DNA of 64,000 nt, taken from contig CAXXSG010000001.1 in NCBI GenBank assembly GCA_963665915.2, positions 62,001 through 126,000 of the forward strand, written 5' to 3'. The first letter of the stretch is position 1; the number at the start of each line of letters is the position of its first letter. The notes beneath the pieces are model-generated. The model was not told where the DNA came from. It saw nothing but the letters and a program-made list of their open reading frames with translations, and did not search any database. The position numbers and the translations under genes are program-made. This stretch comes from JAFGRU01 sp963665915 (GTDB lineage: Bacteria > Desulfobacterota > Desulfuromonadia > Desulfuromonadales > JAAYDE01). Shown piece after piece: positions 26,241 through 34,844 of this stretch.

Positions 26241-26713
26241 GGCCTCTTCCCTTTCCCCTCTTTGACCGCCGTTGTAGCCAGCTCATCACAACGTTCGTTC
26301 TCGGGATGCCCATCATGCCCCCGAACCCATGTCCACTCAACCTCATGGGTCTGACAAAGTTCGTAAAGACGCTCCCACAGATCGCGGTTGAGGACTTCCT
26401 GTTTTTTGGAGTTTTTCCAGTTGTTTTTTATCCACCCCTTTATCCATGTGGTCATTCCCTGGCAGACATATTGAGAATCACTGGTCAGACGCACCCGACA
26501 CGGTTTTTTTAAGGCTTCCAGGCCGGCAATGGCTCCCATCAGCTCCATACGATTGTTGGTGGTTTCAGGCTCGTATCCGGATATTTCCTTGACCTTTCCG
26601 CGCCAGCGTAAAAGCGTCCCATAGCCACCCGGCCCCGGATTCCCGGAGCAGGCGCCATCGCTGAACATCTCAACCAAGTCCCCGGTTTCTTTTTTGCTCC
26701 CAGTCTTTGTCAT
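26237..26713 (-). CDS. rnhA: Ribonuclease HI
   Basis: RNase HI cleaves RNA in RNA-DNA hybrids. The 158-residue protein has the four catalytic acids in MFSDGACSGNPGPGG (Asp), NNRMELMGAIAGLEAL (Glu), LTSDSQYV (Asp) and ENERCDELA (Asp), plus the catalytic His in WVRGHDGHPEN. The stop codon lies in the end of the MITE inserted downstream, so a few natural C-terminal residues may have been lost; the fold itself is complete. Confidence 0.95.
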   Translation of the reverse strand: MTKTGSKKETGDLVEMFSDGACSGNPGPGGYGTLLRWRGKVKEISGYEPETTNNRMELMGAIAGLEALKKPCRVRLTSDSQYVCQGMTTWIKGWIKNNWKNSKKQEVLNRDLWERLYELCQTHEVEWTWVRGHDGHPENERCDELATTAVKEGKGKRP

Positions 26714-26921
26714 TTAACTCCTCTGCTTTCACTCTCCTCCAGGTGAGGATAAATCTATAGTGCTAAAGCTCGGATATTCCATTTTTTACATATAACTTTC
26801 TAACATTATTCCAAAAAATTGTTTATAATCATTTAAGCTTTCAGTAAAAGATCTTGCTTTTACCGGGAAAAACCAGGAAAAAACCAAAGAATATATATTT
26901 GAAGATGGAGAACTATTCCCA

Positions 26922-27380
26922 ATGAGTTCAGTAAAATTTCATTTTAAACCAATCGGGTACATTTACACCCCATTTAAAAATCCCAAAACCACCCCGGTTC
27001 AACCTCTTTACGACAACGACCTGGAGGGGACTATTGAACTAAACGCAGAGTATGCCGAAGGGCTTAAAGATCTCGATGGTTTTTCCCATATTTATGTGAT
27101 TTACCAGCCTCACCGTACCGGCCGGCCTCAACTGAGAATCAAGCCTTTTATGCAGCAGGTGGAACGGGGAATTTTCGCGACCCGTGCCAACTGCCGGCCC
27201 AACCCTCTCGGCCTGTCTGTTCTGGAGCTGATTAAGGTTGAAGGCAATATTCTGCATGTAACCGGGGTGGATATGCTCGACGGAACCGCTGTTCTTGACA
27301 TTAAACCCTACTGTGACCGCTTCGACAAAGTGGCAAATTCCCGTGGAGGCTGGACACAATCCTGTGCGGAAGAGGATTGA
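26922..27380 (+). CDS. trmO: tRNA (N6-threonylcarbamoyladenosine37-N6)-methyltransferase, TrmO/YaeB family
   Basis: The 152-residue protein begins with the family pattern FKPIGYIYTPFKNP and contains LKDLDGFSHIYVIY, ATRANCRPNPLGLSVLEL and DGTAVLDIKPY, the S-adenosylmethionine- and tRNA-contacting segments of TsaA/TrmO proteins. It lacks the extra C-terminal domain of the E. coli protein, as many short members do. It reads towards the CBS genes, with a shared terminator between. Confidence 0.88.
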   Translation: MSSVKFHFKPIGYIYTPFKNPKTTPVQPLYDNDLEGTIELNAEYAEGLKDLDGFSHIYVIYQPHRTGRPQLRIKPFMQQVERGIFATRANCRPNPLGLSVLELIKVEGNILHVTGVDMLDGTAVLDIKPYCDRFDKVANSRGGWTQSCAEED

Positions 27381-27426
27381 AAAACCACTTTTTTCATGCG
27401 ACACCCACTCGGGGAATCCAGACCAT

Positions 27427-27468
27427 AAAAACGGACCCTCCTGCCTTTCCAGGGGGGTCCGTTTTTTT
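27427..27468. terminator. Bidirectional terminator between trmO and the CBS gene
   Basis: AAAACGGACCCTCCTG pairs with CAGGGGGGTCCGTTTT around a short loop, with T-runs on both strands. The flanking genes converge here. Confidence 0.85.
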
Positions 27469-27497
27469 CTGCATAAACTATGTTCAGACTTAAAAAT

Positions 27498-27914
27498 TTA
27501 CTTTTTAAAAAAGAGCAGCAAATGCATTGCCCGAAGTAAATCCCGCCGGGTGATCTGCCCCACTAACTTTCCGGAGTCCATTACCGGCAGGCGTCGAAAC
27601 CGATTCTTAAGAAAAATATCAGCGGCTTCCAAAATCGTCGTAGTGCTCGGAATGGCTTCAGGCGCTTTCTGCATGTAGTTTTTCACCATGTCTTCCGGCT
27701 CCTGGTTGTAATAAGCCTGGTTGAGCAGGACTTTCAAGCAGTCATTTTCGGCAAGCAGCCCGACCGGATGTCCTTTCTCATCAATAACAAGGGCCGCAAT
27801 AAGCTTGTTTTTCATCAACACGCCCATGGCTTTATTGATTGAAATTTCCGGGCTCAAGGTCACAAAATTCTTATCCATATAATCCGCAACAACTGGTTCT
27901 TGACTCATGCCCAA
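27498..27914 (-). CDS. CBS-domain pair protein
   Basis: The 138-residue protein consists of two CBS motifs and nothing else (first around DKNFVTLSPEISINKAMGVL, second ending in GKLVGQITRRDLLRAM). Such modules bind adenosine nucleotides and regulate partners. It is a clear paralog of the next gene, with nearly the same ending, so the two arose by duplication. The partner is not evident. Confidence 0.85.
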   Translation of the reverse strand: MGMSQEPVVADYMDKNFVTLSPEISINKAMGVLMKNKLIAALVIDEKGHPVGLLAENDCLKVLLNQAYYNQEPEDMVKNYMQKAPEAIPSTTTILEAADIFLKNRFRRLPVMDSGKLVGQITRRDLLRAMHLLLFFKK

Positions 27915-27979
27915 CTCCTGAAAACCAAATGCACCTGATTTTTTTTAATACCACGGTTAATTTCAGAGACGATTAAACA

Positions 27980-28408
27980 TCAATCTGTAATCGTTTCAAT
28001 CCTGACATACTGCTGGATGGCCCGGACAATGTCGCGCCGGGTGATCTGTCCCACCAGTTTTCCCGAATCCACAACCGGCATGCGACGGAATTCATTATTG
28101 AGAAAAATTTGTGCGACATCAAACAGGTTCATTTTGCTTGGAACGGTCTTGAATTCAGGACGCATGACGTCGCTAACCGTTTTCTTTTCCAGGTAATCGG
28201 TATTCTTTTCTTTAAATGCCTCATAATAAAGTTTGAGACATTCCTTTTCAGAAAGCACCCCTGAAATTGCCCCCTCCCGGTCAACGACACAGGCACCGAA
28301 CAGCCGCTTCCTCCCTAGAATGGTGACCGCTTCTTTCAGAGGGGTATCCGACTCAAACTTTAAAAAAACTTTTTGCATAATCTCATTTACAGTGGGTTGT
28401 TTTTTCAT
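27980..28408 (-). CDS. CBS-domain pair protein, paralog
   Basis: This 142-residue two-CBS protein ends in KLVGQITRRDIVRAIQQY like its neighbour. It lies 65 bp upstream of the other copy in the same direction, so the two may be cotranscribed and could form mixed dimers. The function is not known. Confidence 0.85.
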   Translation of the reverse strand: MKKQPTVNEIMQKVFLKFESDTPLKEAVTILGRKRLFGACVVDREGAISGVLSEKECLKLYYEAFKEKNTDYLEKKTVSDVMRPEFKTVPSKMNLFDVAQIFLNNEFRRMPVVDSGKLVGQITRRDIVRAIQQYVRIETITD

Positions 28409-28687
28409 ATGACTCTCTCAAAGATTCGGGGTTACCACATCCAAAGTGCCGGCTTCAATTTAGGAATGGCGTTTCAAACCACCACTCACTTGCCGTCATA
28501 CAGAAATTCCGATAAACGAATTGATTTTCTAAAAGCTTCGGGCGGTGGAAGAATCCTGAAGAATGATTGCTGCAGCCCCTGATCAAAAAGATAAGAACCC
28601 ATTTCTCAAAAAATCCTCTTGAGAAACAAGCGGCTCCAATGTTAATTAAATTTTACTCTATTCTTGCGTTTATTCAATTCACGTACT

Positions 28688-29740
28688 TCATGTCCCCTTG
28701 GATGCCAGTGCTTCTTTAAATTGAAAGGTCATTTTTTCAACAAACCCTTTTGGCGTTTTAATAATCATCAATACAGGTAATTTTTCCTTTTCCGCCAATT
28801 TGAAGCCCTTTTCGGGACCCATTACGTTAATCGCTGTTGCAAAGGCATCCGCCAGCATACATTCTTTGTGAATCACCGAAACAGACGCCAATTTATGCGT
28901 AATCGGTTTTCCTGTCCTGGGATTGATGGTGTGGGAATATCGTATCCCGTCTTTTTCAAAATAATTCCGATAATCCCCGGACGTCGCGAGCGACAGGCCG
29001 AACTCTTCTTGCAACGCGACAACTTTTTGAATTCCGACGCTCTTGCCAGGGGAGAAAATACCGATCCTCCATGACCTGTTTAAATGACTCTGCCCTCTTG
29101 CCCTGATTTCACCGCCAATTTCCACCAGATAATCGGGGATTTTTTGAGAATCCAGGTAGTCACCCACTTCGTCGACTCCGAAGCCCTTGGCGATGGCCGA
29201 AAGATCGCAGTTTAACAGGGGATTGGCTTTTCGAATACGCGCCGGATTCATGCGGATTTCGATATTTTGAAAACCTGTTTTTTCCCGGGCCTCAATTATC
29301 GCCTCTTCCGCCGGCACTTCCTGTTTTTGATATTCCGGGCCAAAGCCCCATAAGTTCACTAAAGTCCCAACCGTAATATCAAAATAGCCATCAGATTTTT
29401 CTGACACCCTGATAGCACTCTGCAACACCTCCGCTAAACTCTCCGACACAAGAAACCAGTCACTACTGTTCAAGCGGTTAAATTGGGAGATTTCCGATGT
29501 CTCCAAAAATACGGACATTTGAGAATTTATTTTTTGTAAGGTTTTTTCAATCCCTTCCTGAATATTTTTATGTTCACCCGGTTTTAATCCCGAAGATTTT
29601 TTCACGATTTTAACGGAATAAAACGTCCCCATGGTTGTTCCGGTTATTTCATGAAGGGGATTGTCGCTTTGCGGGTGGGAGCAACCAGCTGTGCATAGGA
29701 TCAATAAAATTCCCGGAATAAGTCTCCGCCAGATGTTCAT
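28688..29740 (-). CDS. apbE: FAD:protein FMN transferase (ApbE)
   Basis: ApbE attaches FMN through a phosphoester to Ser/Thr of periplasm-facing flavoproteins such as NqrB and NqrC. The 350-residue protein has a lipoprotein signal (LLILCTAGCSH) and the family segments TTMGTFYSVKI, CDLSAIAKGFGVDEVGDYL, the flavin-binding EIGGEIRARG and HTINPRTGKPI. It lies downstream of nqrA-F on the same strand, which fits a role in maturing that complex. Confidence 0.93.
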   Translation of the reverse strand: MNIWRRLIPGILLILCTAGCSHPQSDNPLHEITGTTMGTFYSVKIVKKSSGLKPGEHKNIQEGIEKTLQKINSQMSVFLETSEISQFNRLNSSDWFLVSESLAEVLQSAIRVSEKSDGYFDITVGTLVNLWGFGPEYQKQEVPAEEAIIEAREKTGFQNIEIRMNPARIRKANPLLNCDLSAIAKGFGVDEVGDYLDSQKIPDYLVEIGGEIRARGQSHLNRSWRIGIFSPGKSVGIQKVVALQEEFGLSLATSGDYRNYFEKDGIRYSHTINPRTGKPITHKLASVSVIHKECMLADAFATAINVMGPEKGFKLAEKEKLPVLMIIKTPKGFVEKMTFQFKEALASKGT

Positions 29741-29962
29741 ATGTCACATTCATTTTATCGCGTCAAAACAGAACACAAACTCGTTTCCCCGAGGAAAAAT
29801 TCTAAAATCAGAAAACCGTCTCCAGTAAAAGGAAGTATGGGAAAGAAAATTCAAGAAAAACGGATACGCTTCGAAGGGAGCCCATGGGGCAGGCACAGAG
29901 CCGGAACGGCGCTGCAATAAACACCCTTTCAGGTTGTTTTTCAAGAAAACCGACTGTGAAGT

Positions 29963-30178
29963 TTATTCATCACATTGGCACTCAGAGGCATTGCAATCGC
30001 CTTTTTTATGCTCGTGTTGATGCCCGTTTTTCCCCGCATGCTTTGCATCTGTCAAACATGCCCCTTTTCCGCAGGTACAGGACTTGTCCCCTTTTTTATA
30101 ACCTATCCAATGCAGCACGGCCCAAAACAAAGCCAGAACAACGATAAAAAACAACAGTGATATTAAGAACTGCTCCAT
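29963..30178 (-). CDS. Small Cys/His-rich membrane protein, possibly NqrM-like
   Basis: The 71-residue protein has one N-terminal membrane helix followed by a cytoplasmic-sized tail with CTCGKGAC, a His-rich stretch (KNGHQHEHKK) and CNASECQC. NqrM, needed to build the NQR iron site, has the same plan of one helix and a short Cys motif, and its gene usually sits by nqrF and apbE as here. The sequence itself is only loosely similar, and the His-rich tail is unusual, so the call rests mostly on context. Confidence 0.55.
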   Translation of the reverse strand: MEQFLISLLFFIVVLALFWAVLHWIGYKKGDKSCTCGKGACLTDAKHAGKNGHQHEHKKGDCNASECQCDE

Positions 30179-30319
30179 ATTTCCCCCGGGAAATCGATTT
30201 CGCCCAAGGCATCCTTTGTGTTTGGAAAGTTGTCCTCTGGAAATGGAGCATCCAACTGAGATAAGACTGTATCAGGGTCGGCTCATTCCATTTTACGGGA
30301 AACGGCTTTTTAGAAAAAT

Positions 30320-31555
30320 CTACACGCCAAAATCATCAAACAAAATGTTTTCGGGTTCCACACCCATGTCTTCCAACATCTCCAGAACAGAGCTGTTCAT
30401 GATCGGGGGACCGCACAGGTAATATTCACAATCTTCAGGTGCAGGATGATTGGCAAGATACTCGTCACGCAGCACCTGATGGATGAAGCCCGTCAACCCC
30501 TCCCAATTGTCCTCCGACAAGGGTTCGGAGAGAGCCAGATGCCAGGAAAAGTTGTCATTTTTTTCCGCCAGCGCATCAAACTCTTCGTTGTAGAAGGACT
30601 CTCGCAGGCTTCGCGCTCCGTACCAGAAACTTATTTTTCTGGTGCTGTGAATACGCTTGAGCTGGTCAAAAATATGGGAGCGCATGGGGGCCATACCGGC
30701 GCCGCCGCCGATGAAGACCATTTCATTTTCAGTTTCGCGGGCAAAAAACTCGCCATAGGGCCCGGAGATGGTCACGGCATCGCCTGGCTTTAAATTAAAA
30801 ATATAGGAAGACATCTTGCCGGGAGGGACACTGTCATCACTCGGCGGCGGAGATGCAACCCGCACATTCAGCATGATCGTCCCTTTTTCTTCAGGATAGC
30901 TGGCCATGGAATAGGCGCGCATAATCTCTTCGTCGACCTTGGAAACATACCGCCACATATTGAACCTGTCCCAGTCACCCCGGTATTCATCATCGATGAG
31001 AAAGTCTTTATAATGTACGGTATGGGGTGGCGATTCGATTTGGATATAACCGCCCGCCCTGAAGTTGACATCCTCACCTTCGGGTAGCTCAATCACCAAT
31101 TCCTTGATGAAAGTGGCCACATTTCTGTTGGAGCGAACCTTACACTCCCATTTTTTGATGTCAAAGATTTCCGCGGGGATCTCCAGTTTCAAATCGCCTT
31201 TAACCGGGACCTGGCAAGAAAGCCGGTACCCCTCTTTTTGCATGCCGCGATTGATGACCGTCTTTTCGGTCGCCAGAATGGACCCGCCCCCTTCCAGGAT
31301 GATGACTTTGCACTCGCCGCAGGTTCCTCCACCACCGCATGCTGAGGGTAGATAAATTCCCTTTGCAGCCAATGCATTCAGAAGCTTTTCTCCGGTAGGT
31401 ATGAGAAGCTGCTTTTCCGGATCATCATTGATATTGATTTTTGCATCGCCATGGACCACCAGATAGGACTTGGCGGTCAGAATAACCATGACCAGCGCCA
31501 ATACAATTAGCGTGAACATTGCCGACCCAAACAAAACTAAACTGATACCGTCCAT
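30320..31555 (-). CDS. nqrF: Na+-translocating NADH:quinone reductase subunit F
   Basis: NqrF takes electrons from NADH through FAD to a [2Fe-2S] centre. The 411-residue protein has an N-terminal membrane helix, a ferredoxin domain with cysteines in SACGGGGTCGECKV and a later SCQVP, an FAD domain with RAYSMASYP, and an NADH domain (GGGAGMAPMRS, CGPPIMN). It is the last gene of the nqr set, 71 bp after nqrE. Confidence 0.96.
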   Translation of the reverse strand: MDGISLVLFGSAMFTLIVLALVMVILTAKSYLVVHGDAKININDDPEKQLLIPTGEKLLNALAAKGIYLPSACGGGGTCGECKVIILEGGGSILATEKTVINRGMQKEGYRLSCQVPVKGDLKLEIPAEIFDIKKWECKVRSNRNVATFIKELVIELPEGEDVNFRAGGYIQIESPPHTVHYKDFLIDDEYRGDWDRFNMWRYVSKVDEEIMRAYSMASYPEEKGTIMLNVRVASPPPSDDSVPPGKMSSYIFNLKPGDAVTISGPYGEFFARETENEMVFIGGGAGMAPMRSHIFDQLKRIHSTRKISFWYGARSLRESFYNEEFDALAEKNDNFSWHLALSEPLSEDNWEGLTGFIHQVLRDEYLANHPAPEDCEYYLCGPPIMNSSVLEMLEDMGVEPENILFDDFGV

Positions 31556-31626
31556 TTAAAATCCCGTATAGATGTTGGTTAAGTCCAAATTTTTCATGAA
31601 AACTTCTGCTGCAACGTCGAAAACGT

Positions 31627-32238
31627 TTATAGCTGTATCCCGGAAAACGCCATAAACGCTATCGCCATCAAACCGGCAGTGATAAACGTGATACCCAGGC
31701 CCCTTAATCCGGCGGGAACATTGCTGTACTTCATCTTCTCCCTGATGCCGGCCAGACCGATTATGGCGAGGGCGAAACCGGCTCCGGAACCGACGCCGAA
31801 AACCGCGCTTTCCGCAAACGTATAATCGCGCTCCACCATAAAGAGCGATCCGCCAAGAATGGCGCAGTTGACCGTAATCAGCGGCAGAAAGATGCCGAGG
31901 GAGTTATACAGCGCCGGCACATACTTATCCAAAGCCATTTCCAGTATCTGCACCATGGCTGCGATCACGCCGATGTAGGTGATCAGCCCGAGAAATGTCA
32001 GATTGACGTTCGGCAAGCCCGCCCAGCCTAAGGCACCTTCACGCAGGACAAGATTGTAAATAAGGTTATTGACCGGAACGGTAATCGCCTGAACGACTAC
32101 GACGGCAATGCCCAACCCCACGGCGGTCTCGACCCTTTTGGAAACAGCCAGAAAAGTACACATTCCAAGAAAAAAGGCCAGCGCCATATTTTCTATAAAA
32201 ATGGATTTGATAAACAAACTGAGGTAGTGTTCAAACAT
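31627..32238 (-). CDS. nqrE: Na+-translocating NADH:quinone reductase subunit E
   Basis: The 203-residue integral membrane subunit has six helices and the cysteine-bearing segments NMALAFFLGMCTFLAVSKR and VNCAILGGSLF that bind the intramembrane iron centre together with NqrD. It starts 3 bp after nqrD. Confidence 0.95.
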   Translation of the reverse strand: MFEHYLSLFIKSIFIENMALAFFLGMCTFLAVSKRVETAVGLGIAVVVVQAITVPVNNLIYNLVLREGALGWAGLPNVNLTFLGLITYIGVIAAMVQILEMALDKYVPALYNSLGIFLPLITVNCAILGGSLFMVERDYTFAESAVFGVGSGAGFALAIIGLAGIREKMKYSNVPAGLRGLGITFITAGLMAIAFMAFSGIQL

Positions 32239-32241
32239 TTC

Positions 32242-32862
32242 CTACTCCTCTTCCACCTGTTCCGGTTTCCATGTCCGAATTGCCCATATAAGCAAACCGA
32301 TTAAAATGAAAGCGCTGGGCGCCAACAAGAAAAGTCCGTTCGGTACATACCAGCCCCCTTCGGTGTTGAGGCTGAGCACCTGAAAACCCAGAATTTTCCC
32401 GGAACCTATGAGTTCCCGGGCAAAACCAACCGCAACCAGAATAAAACTGTAGCCAAGGCCGTTTCCAATCCCGTCAATCAGGCTTTTCAGGGGCGGCTCT
32501 TTCAAGGCAAAAGCTTCCGCTCTACCCATGATAATACAGTTGGTGATGATCAATCCGACGTAGACCGACAGCTGTTTGCTGACATCATAAGCGAAGGCTT
32601 TGATCAGCTGATCCGCTATGATGACCAACGACGCGATAATGGTCATTTCTATCAGGATACGGATACTGCCCGGGATATGCTCACGGATCAGGCTGATCGA
32701 AAAACTCGAAAATGCCAATACAAAGGTAACCGCCAGGGACATGACGATAGATGTTTCCAGCTTGGAAGTAACAGCAAGGGCGGAACATATGCCCAATATC
32801 TGCGCGGTAATCGGGTTGTTGTTGAAAACAGGGTCGAATAAAACTTTCTTTAATTTACTCAC
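32242..32862 (-). CDS. nqrD: Na+-translocating NADH:quinone reductase subunit D
   Basis: This six-helix membrane subunit of 206 residues is homologous to NqrE with inverted topology. Its cysteines in QILGICSALAVTSKLET and ITNCIIMGRAEAFAL match the NqrD family. It overlaps nqrC by 8 bp. Confidence 0.95.
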   Translation of the reverse strand: MSKLKKVLFDPVFNNNPITAQILGICSALAVTSKLETSIVMSLAVTFVLAFSSFSISLIREHIPGSIRILIEMTIIASLVIIADQLIKAFAYDVSKQLSVYVGLIITNCIIMGRAEAFALKEPPLKSLIDGIGNGLGYSFILVAVGFARELIGSGKILGFQVLSLNTEGGWYVPNGLFLLAPSAFILIGLLIWAIRTWKPEQVEEE

Positions 32863-33652
32863 TTATCCCCCTTTCCCGCAACTTTGCCAAATAGGGACCA
32901 TAACCATTTTCTCCCAGCCAGTATTTGACCAGATTATCGACCCCCCTGGTCGTCAAAGTGGAACCGGACAAACCGTCAATCTGAGAATCTTTATCGGGAC
33001 TGGTCGGGTCGACCCTCCCCTTGAGGACTTCGATAACGACATTCCAATTATTATCGAAGGCCCGTTTGCCCACCCAGGATTGCTTCCATCTGGGATTGTC
33101 CACCTCGCCGCCCAGCCCGGGTGTTTCGCCGTGCTCGTAAAAAGTAAATCCGGTAACAGTTTTGAGGTCCCGCCCCAGAGCAATAAAACCGTACATGGTC
33201 GACCAAAGCCCTTTGCCATAGATGGGCAGGATGATTTTTTCAACCTGGTCATCTTTCACCACGTTATAGATAACCATGAATTTCGGTTGCTTTTTAATTC
33301 CGCTGATATCTTCACTCGCGGGAATTGACTTGCCATATTCCCCGTGGTTGGCCATGGTTCTGATATCGAATTTTTCGAGATTCAAAACGTCATTAAAATC
33401 CTCTTTGGATAAAACCCGGCCACTTTCCAGCTCAATCATCCGGGATTGAATATTGTCCTGATACGTTTTCTCGATATCGATTTTTTCGCTATATAAATCA
33501 CCCGCCATCAGAATATTTTTAAGCTTATCAAGCTTCTTGTTCTGCGCCTGTATTCCGCTCAATGAGACCGCTGCGGCGGAAACAAGGACCGAACAGACCA
33601 GGCACACCCCGAGAGCTACCGTAATTGTCTTTTTCTTTGTCTCTTTAGACAT
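32855..33652 (-). CDS. nqrC: Na+-translocating NADH:quinone reductase subunit C
   Basis: NqrC carries covalently bound FMN. The 265-residue protein has one N-terminal membrane helix and an FMN-binding domain; the acceptor threonine lies in SGSTLTTRGVDN, the ApbE target motif. It overlaps nqrB and nqrD by 8 bp each. Confidence 0.95.
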   Translation of the reverse strand: MSKETKKKTITVALGVCLVCSVLVSAAAVSLSGIQAQNKKLDKLKNILMAGDLYSEKIDIEKTYQDNIQSRMIELESGRVLSKEDFNDVLNLEKFDIRTMANHGEYGKSIPASEDISGIKKQPKFMVIYNVVKDDQVEKIILPIYGKGLWSTMYGFIALGRDLKTVTGFTFYEHGETPGLGGEVDNPRWKQSWVGKRAFDNNWNVVIEVLKGRVDPTSPDKDSQIDGLSGSTLTTRGVDNLVKYWLGENGYGPYLAKLRERGISE

Positions 33653-34844
33653 TTCTCAGTAGCCTCCTTTTAATATTGGCATTGATAAAGACCCTATCAA
33701 TGATCGCCGCAAACAAATTCGCAAACAATATGGCCAGCATCATGCCCTCGGGAAACGCCGGATTGACAACCCTGATCATGACCACCATAGCTCCGATCAA
33801 GAACCCGTAAACCAGTTTACCCGGCTCCGTCATGGCCCCTGAGACCGGATCCGTGGCCATATATACGGTCCCGAAAGCGAAGCCACCCAGTACGAAGTGC
33901 CACAGCGGCGATACGGCAAACATCGGGTTGGTATCACTGCCGATGACATTGAACAGCAGCGTCACACCGACCATTCCCACTACCACGCTGAGCATAATCC
34001 GCCAGGAAGCAATACCGGTTATGAGCAATATCGCCGCCCCGATCAAACAGGCCAGAGCGGATGTTTCCCCCATGGAACCCGGTATGAAACCGACAAAAGC
34101 ATCCATCCATGAAGCAGAGACCTTCATGGTTGCATCCGCGATCTCGGCGAGCGGAGTGGCCCTACTGACGCCATCCACCGCCAGCCACACCTTATCTCCG
34201 GATATCTGGGCCGGATAGGCAAAGAACAGAAAAGCCCGAGCAATAAGGGCCGGGTTGAAAATGTTCATGCCCACGCCCCCGAACACTTCCTTGCCGAAAA
34301 CCACCCCAAATGAAATTCCGAGAGCGACCTGCCACCAGGGAATGCTGGGGGGCAAAATCAGGGGAAACAACAGGCTGGTAACGAAGAAACCTTCATTAAT
34401 TTCGTGTTTCCGAATAACGGCGAACAACACTTCCCAGAAACCGCCGGCAGCCAATGTGACTATATAAATTGGAAAAAAGTACAAGGCGCCGTGAACCATA
34501 TTGGCGAAAATGCCGCCGGGATCAACCCCAATCCCCAGAAGTGAGAGAATAACACCACGCCACCCTTCGACACTTGTCTGGCCCAGGGTGGCCAGAGCCG
34601 TATTAGCCTGCATCCCGGTATTATAAAGTGCCATGATGACCGTGGGGATCAGCGCGATCACCACCCAGGTCATGGTTCTTTTTAAATCCAGGGCGTCGCG
34701 AACATGGGAGGCACACTTGGTGACCTTCCCTTCGGAATAAAGCAAGGTATCCGTAGCTTCATAAAGTGGATACAAACGCTCCAGTTTGCCGCCTTCCTGG
34801 AAGTGCTTTTCCTGCGAATCTAAAAAACTCCTTAAGAATTTCAC
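33645..34844 (-). CDS. nqrB: Na+-translocating NADH:quinone reductase subunit B
   Basis: NqrB is the main membrane subunit (399 residues, about 10 helices) with covalent FMN, riboflavin and probably the quinone and Na+ path. The FMN-acceptor region reads VDGVSRATPLAE; the threonine is kept, but the usual Gly before Ala (SGAT) is Arg. The rest is typical, for example KEVFGGVGMNIFNPALIARAF. It begins at the nqrA stop (1-bp overlap). Confidence 0.95.
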   Translation of the reverse strand: MKFLRSFLDSQEKHFQEGGKLERLYPLYEATDTLLYSEGKVTKCASHVRDALDLKRTMTWVVIALIPTVIMALYNTGMQANTALATLGQTSVEGWRGVILSLLGIGVDPGGIFANMVHGALYFFPIYIVTLAAGGFWEVLFAVIRKHEINEGFFVTSLLFPLILPPSIPWWQVALGISFGVVFGKEVFGGVGMNIFNPALIARAFLFFAYPAQISGDKVWLAVDGVSRATPLAEIADATMKVSASWMDAFVGFIPGSMGETSALACLIGAAILLITGIASWRIMLSVVVGMVGVTLLFNVIGSDTNPMFAVSPLWHFVLGGFAFGTVYMATDPVSGAMTEPGKLVYGFLIGAMVVMIRVVNPAFPEGMMLAILFANLFAAIIDRVFINANIKRRLLRNV

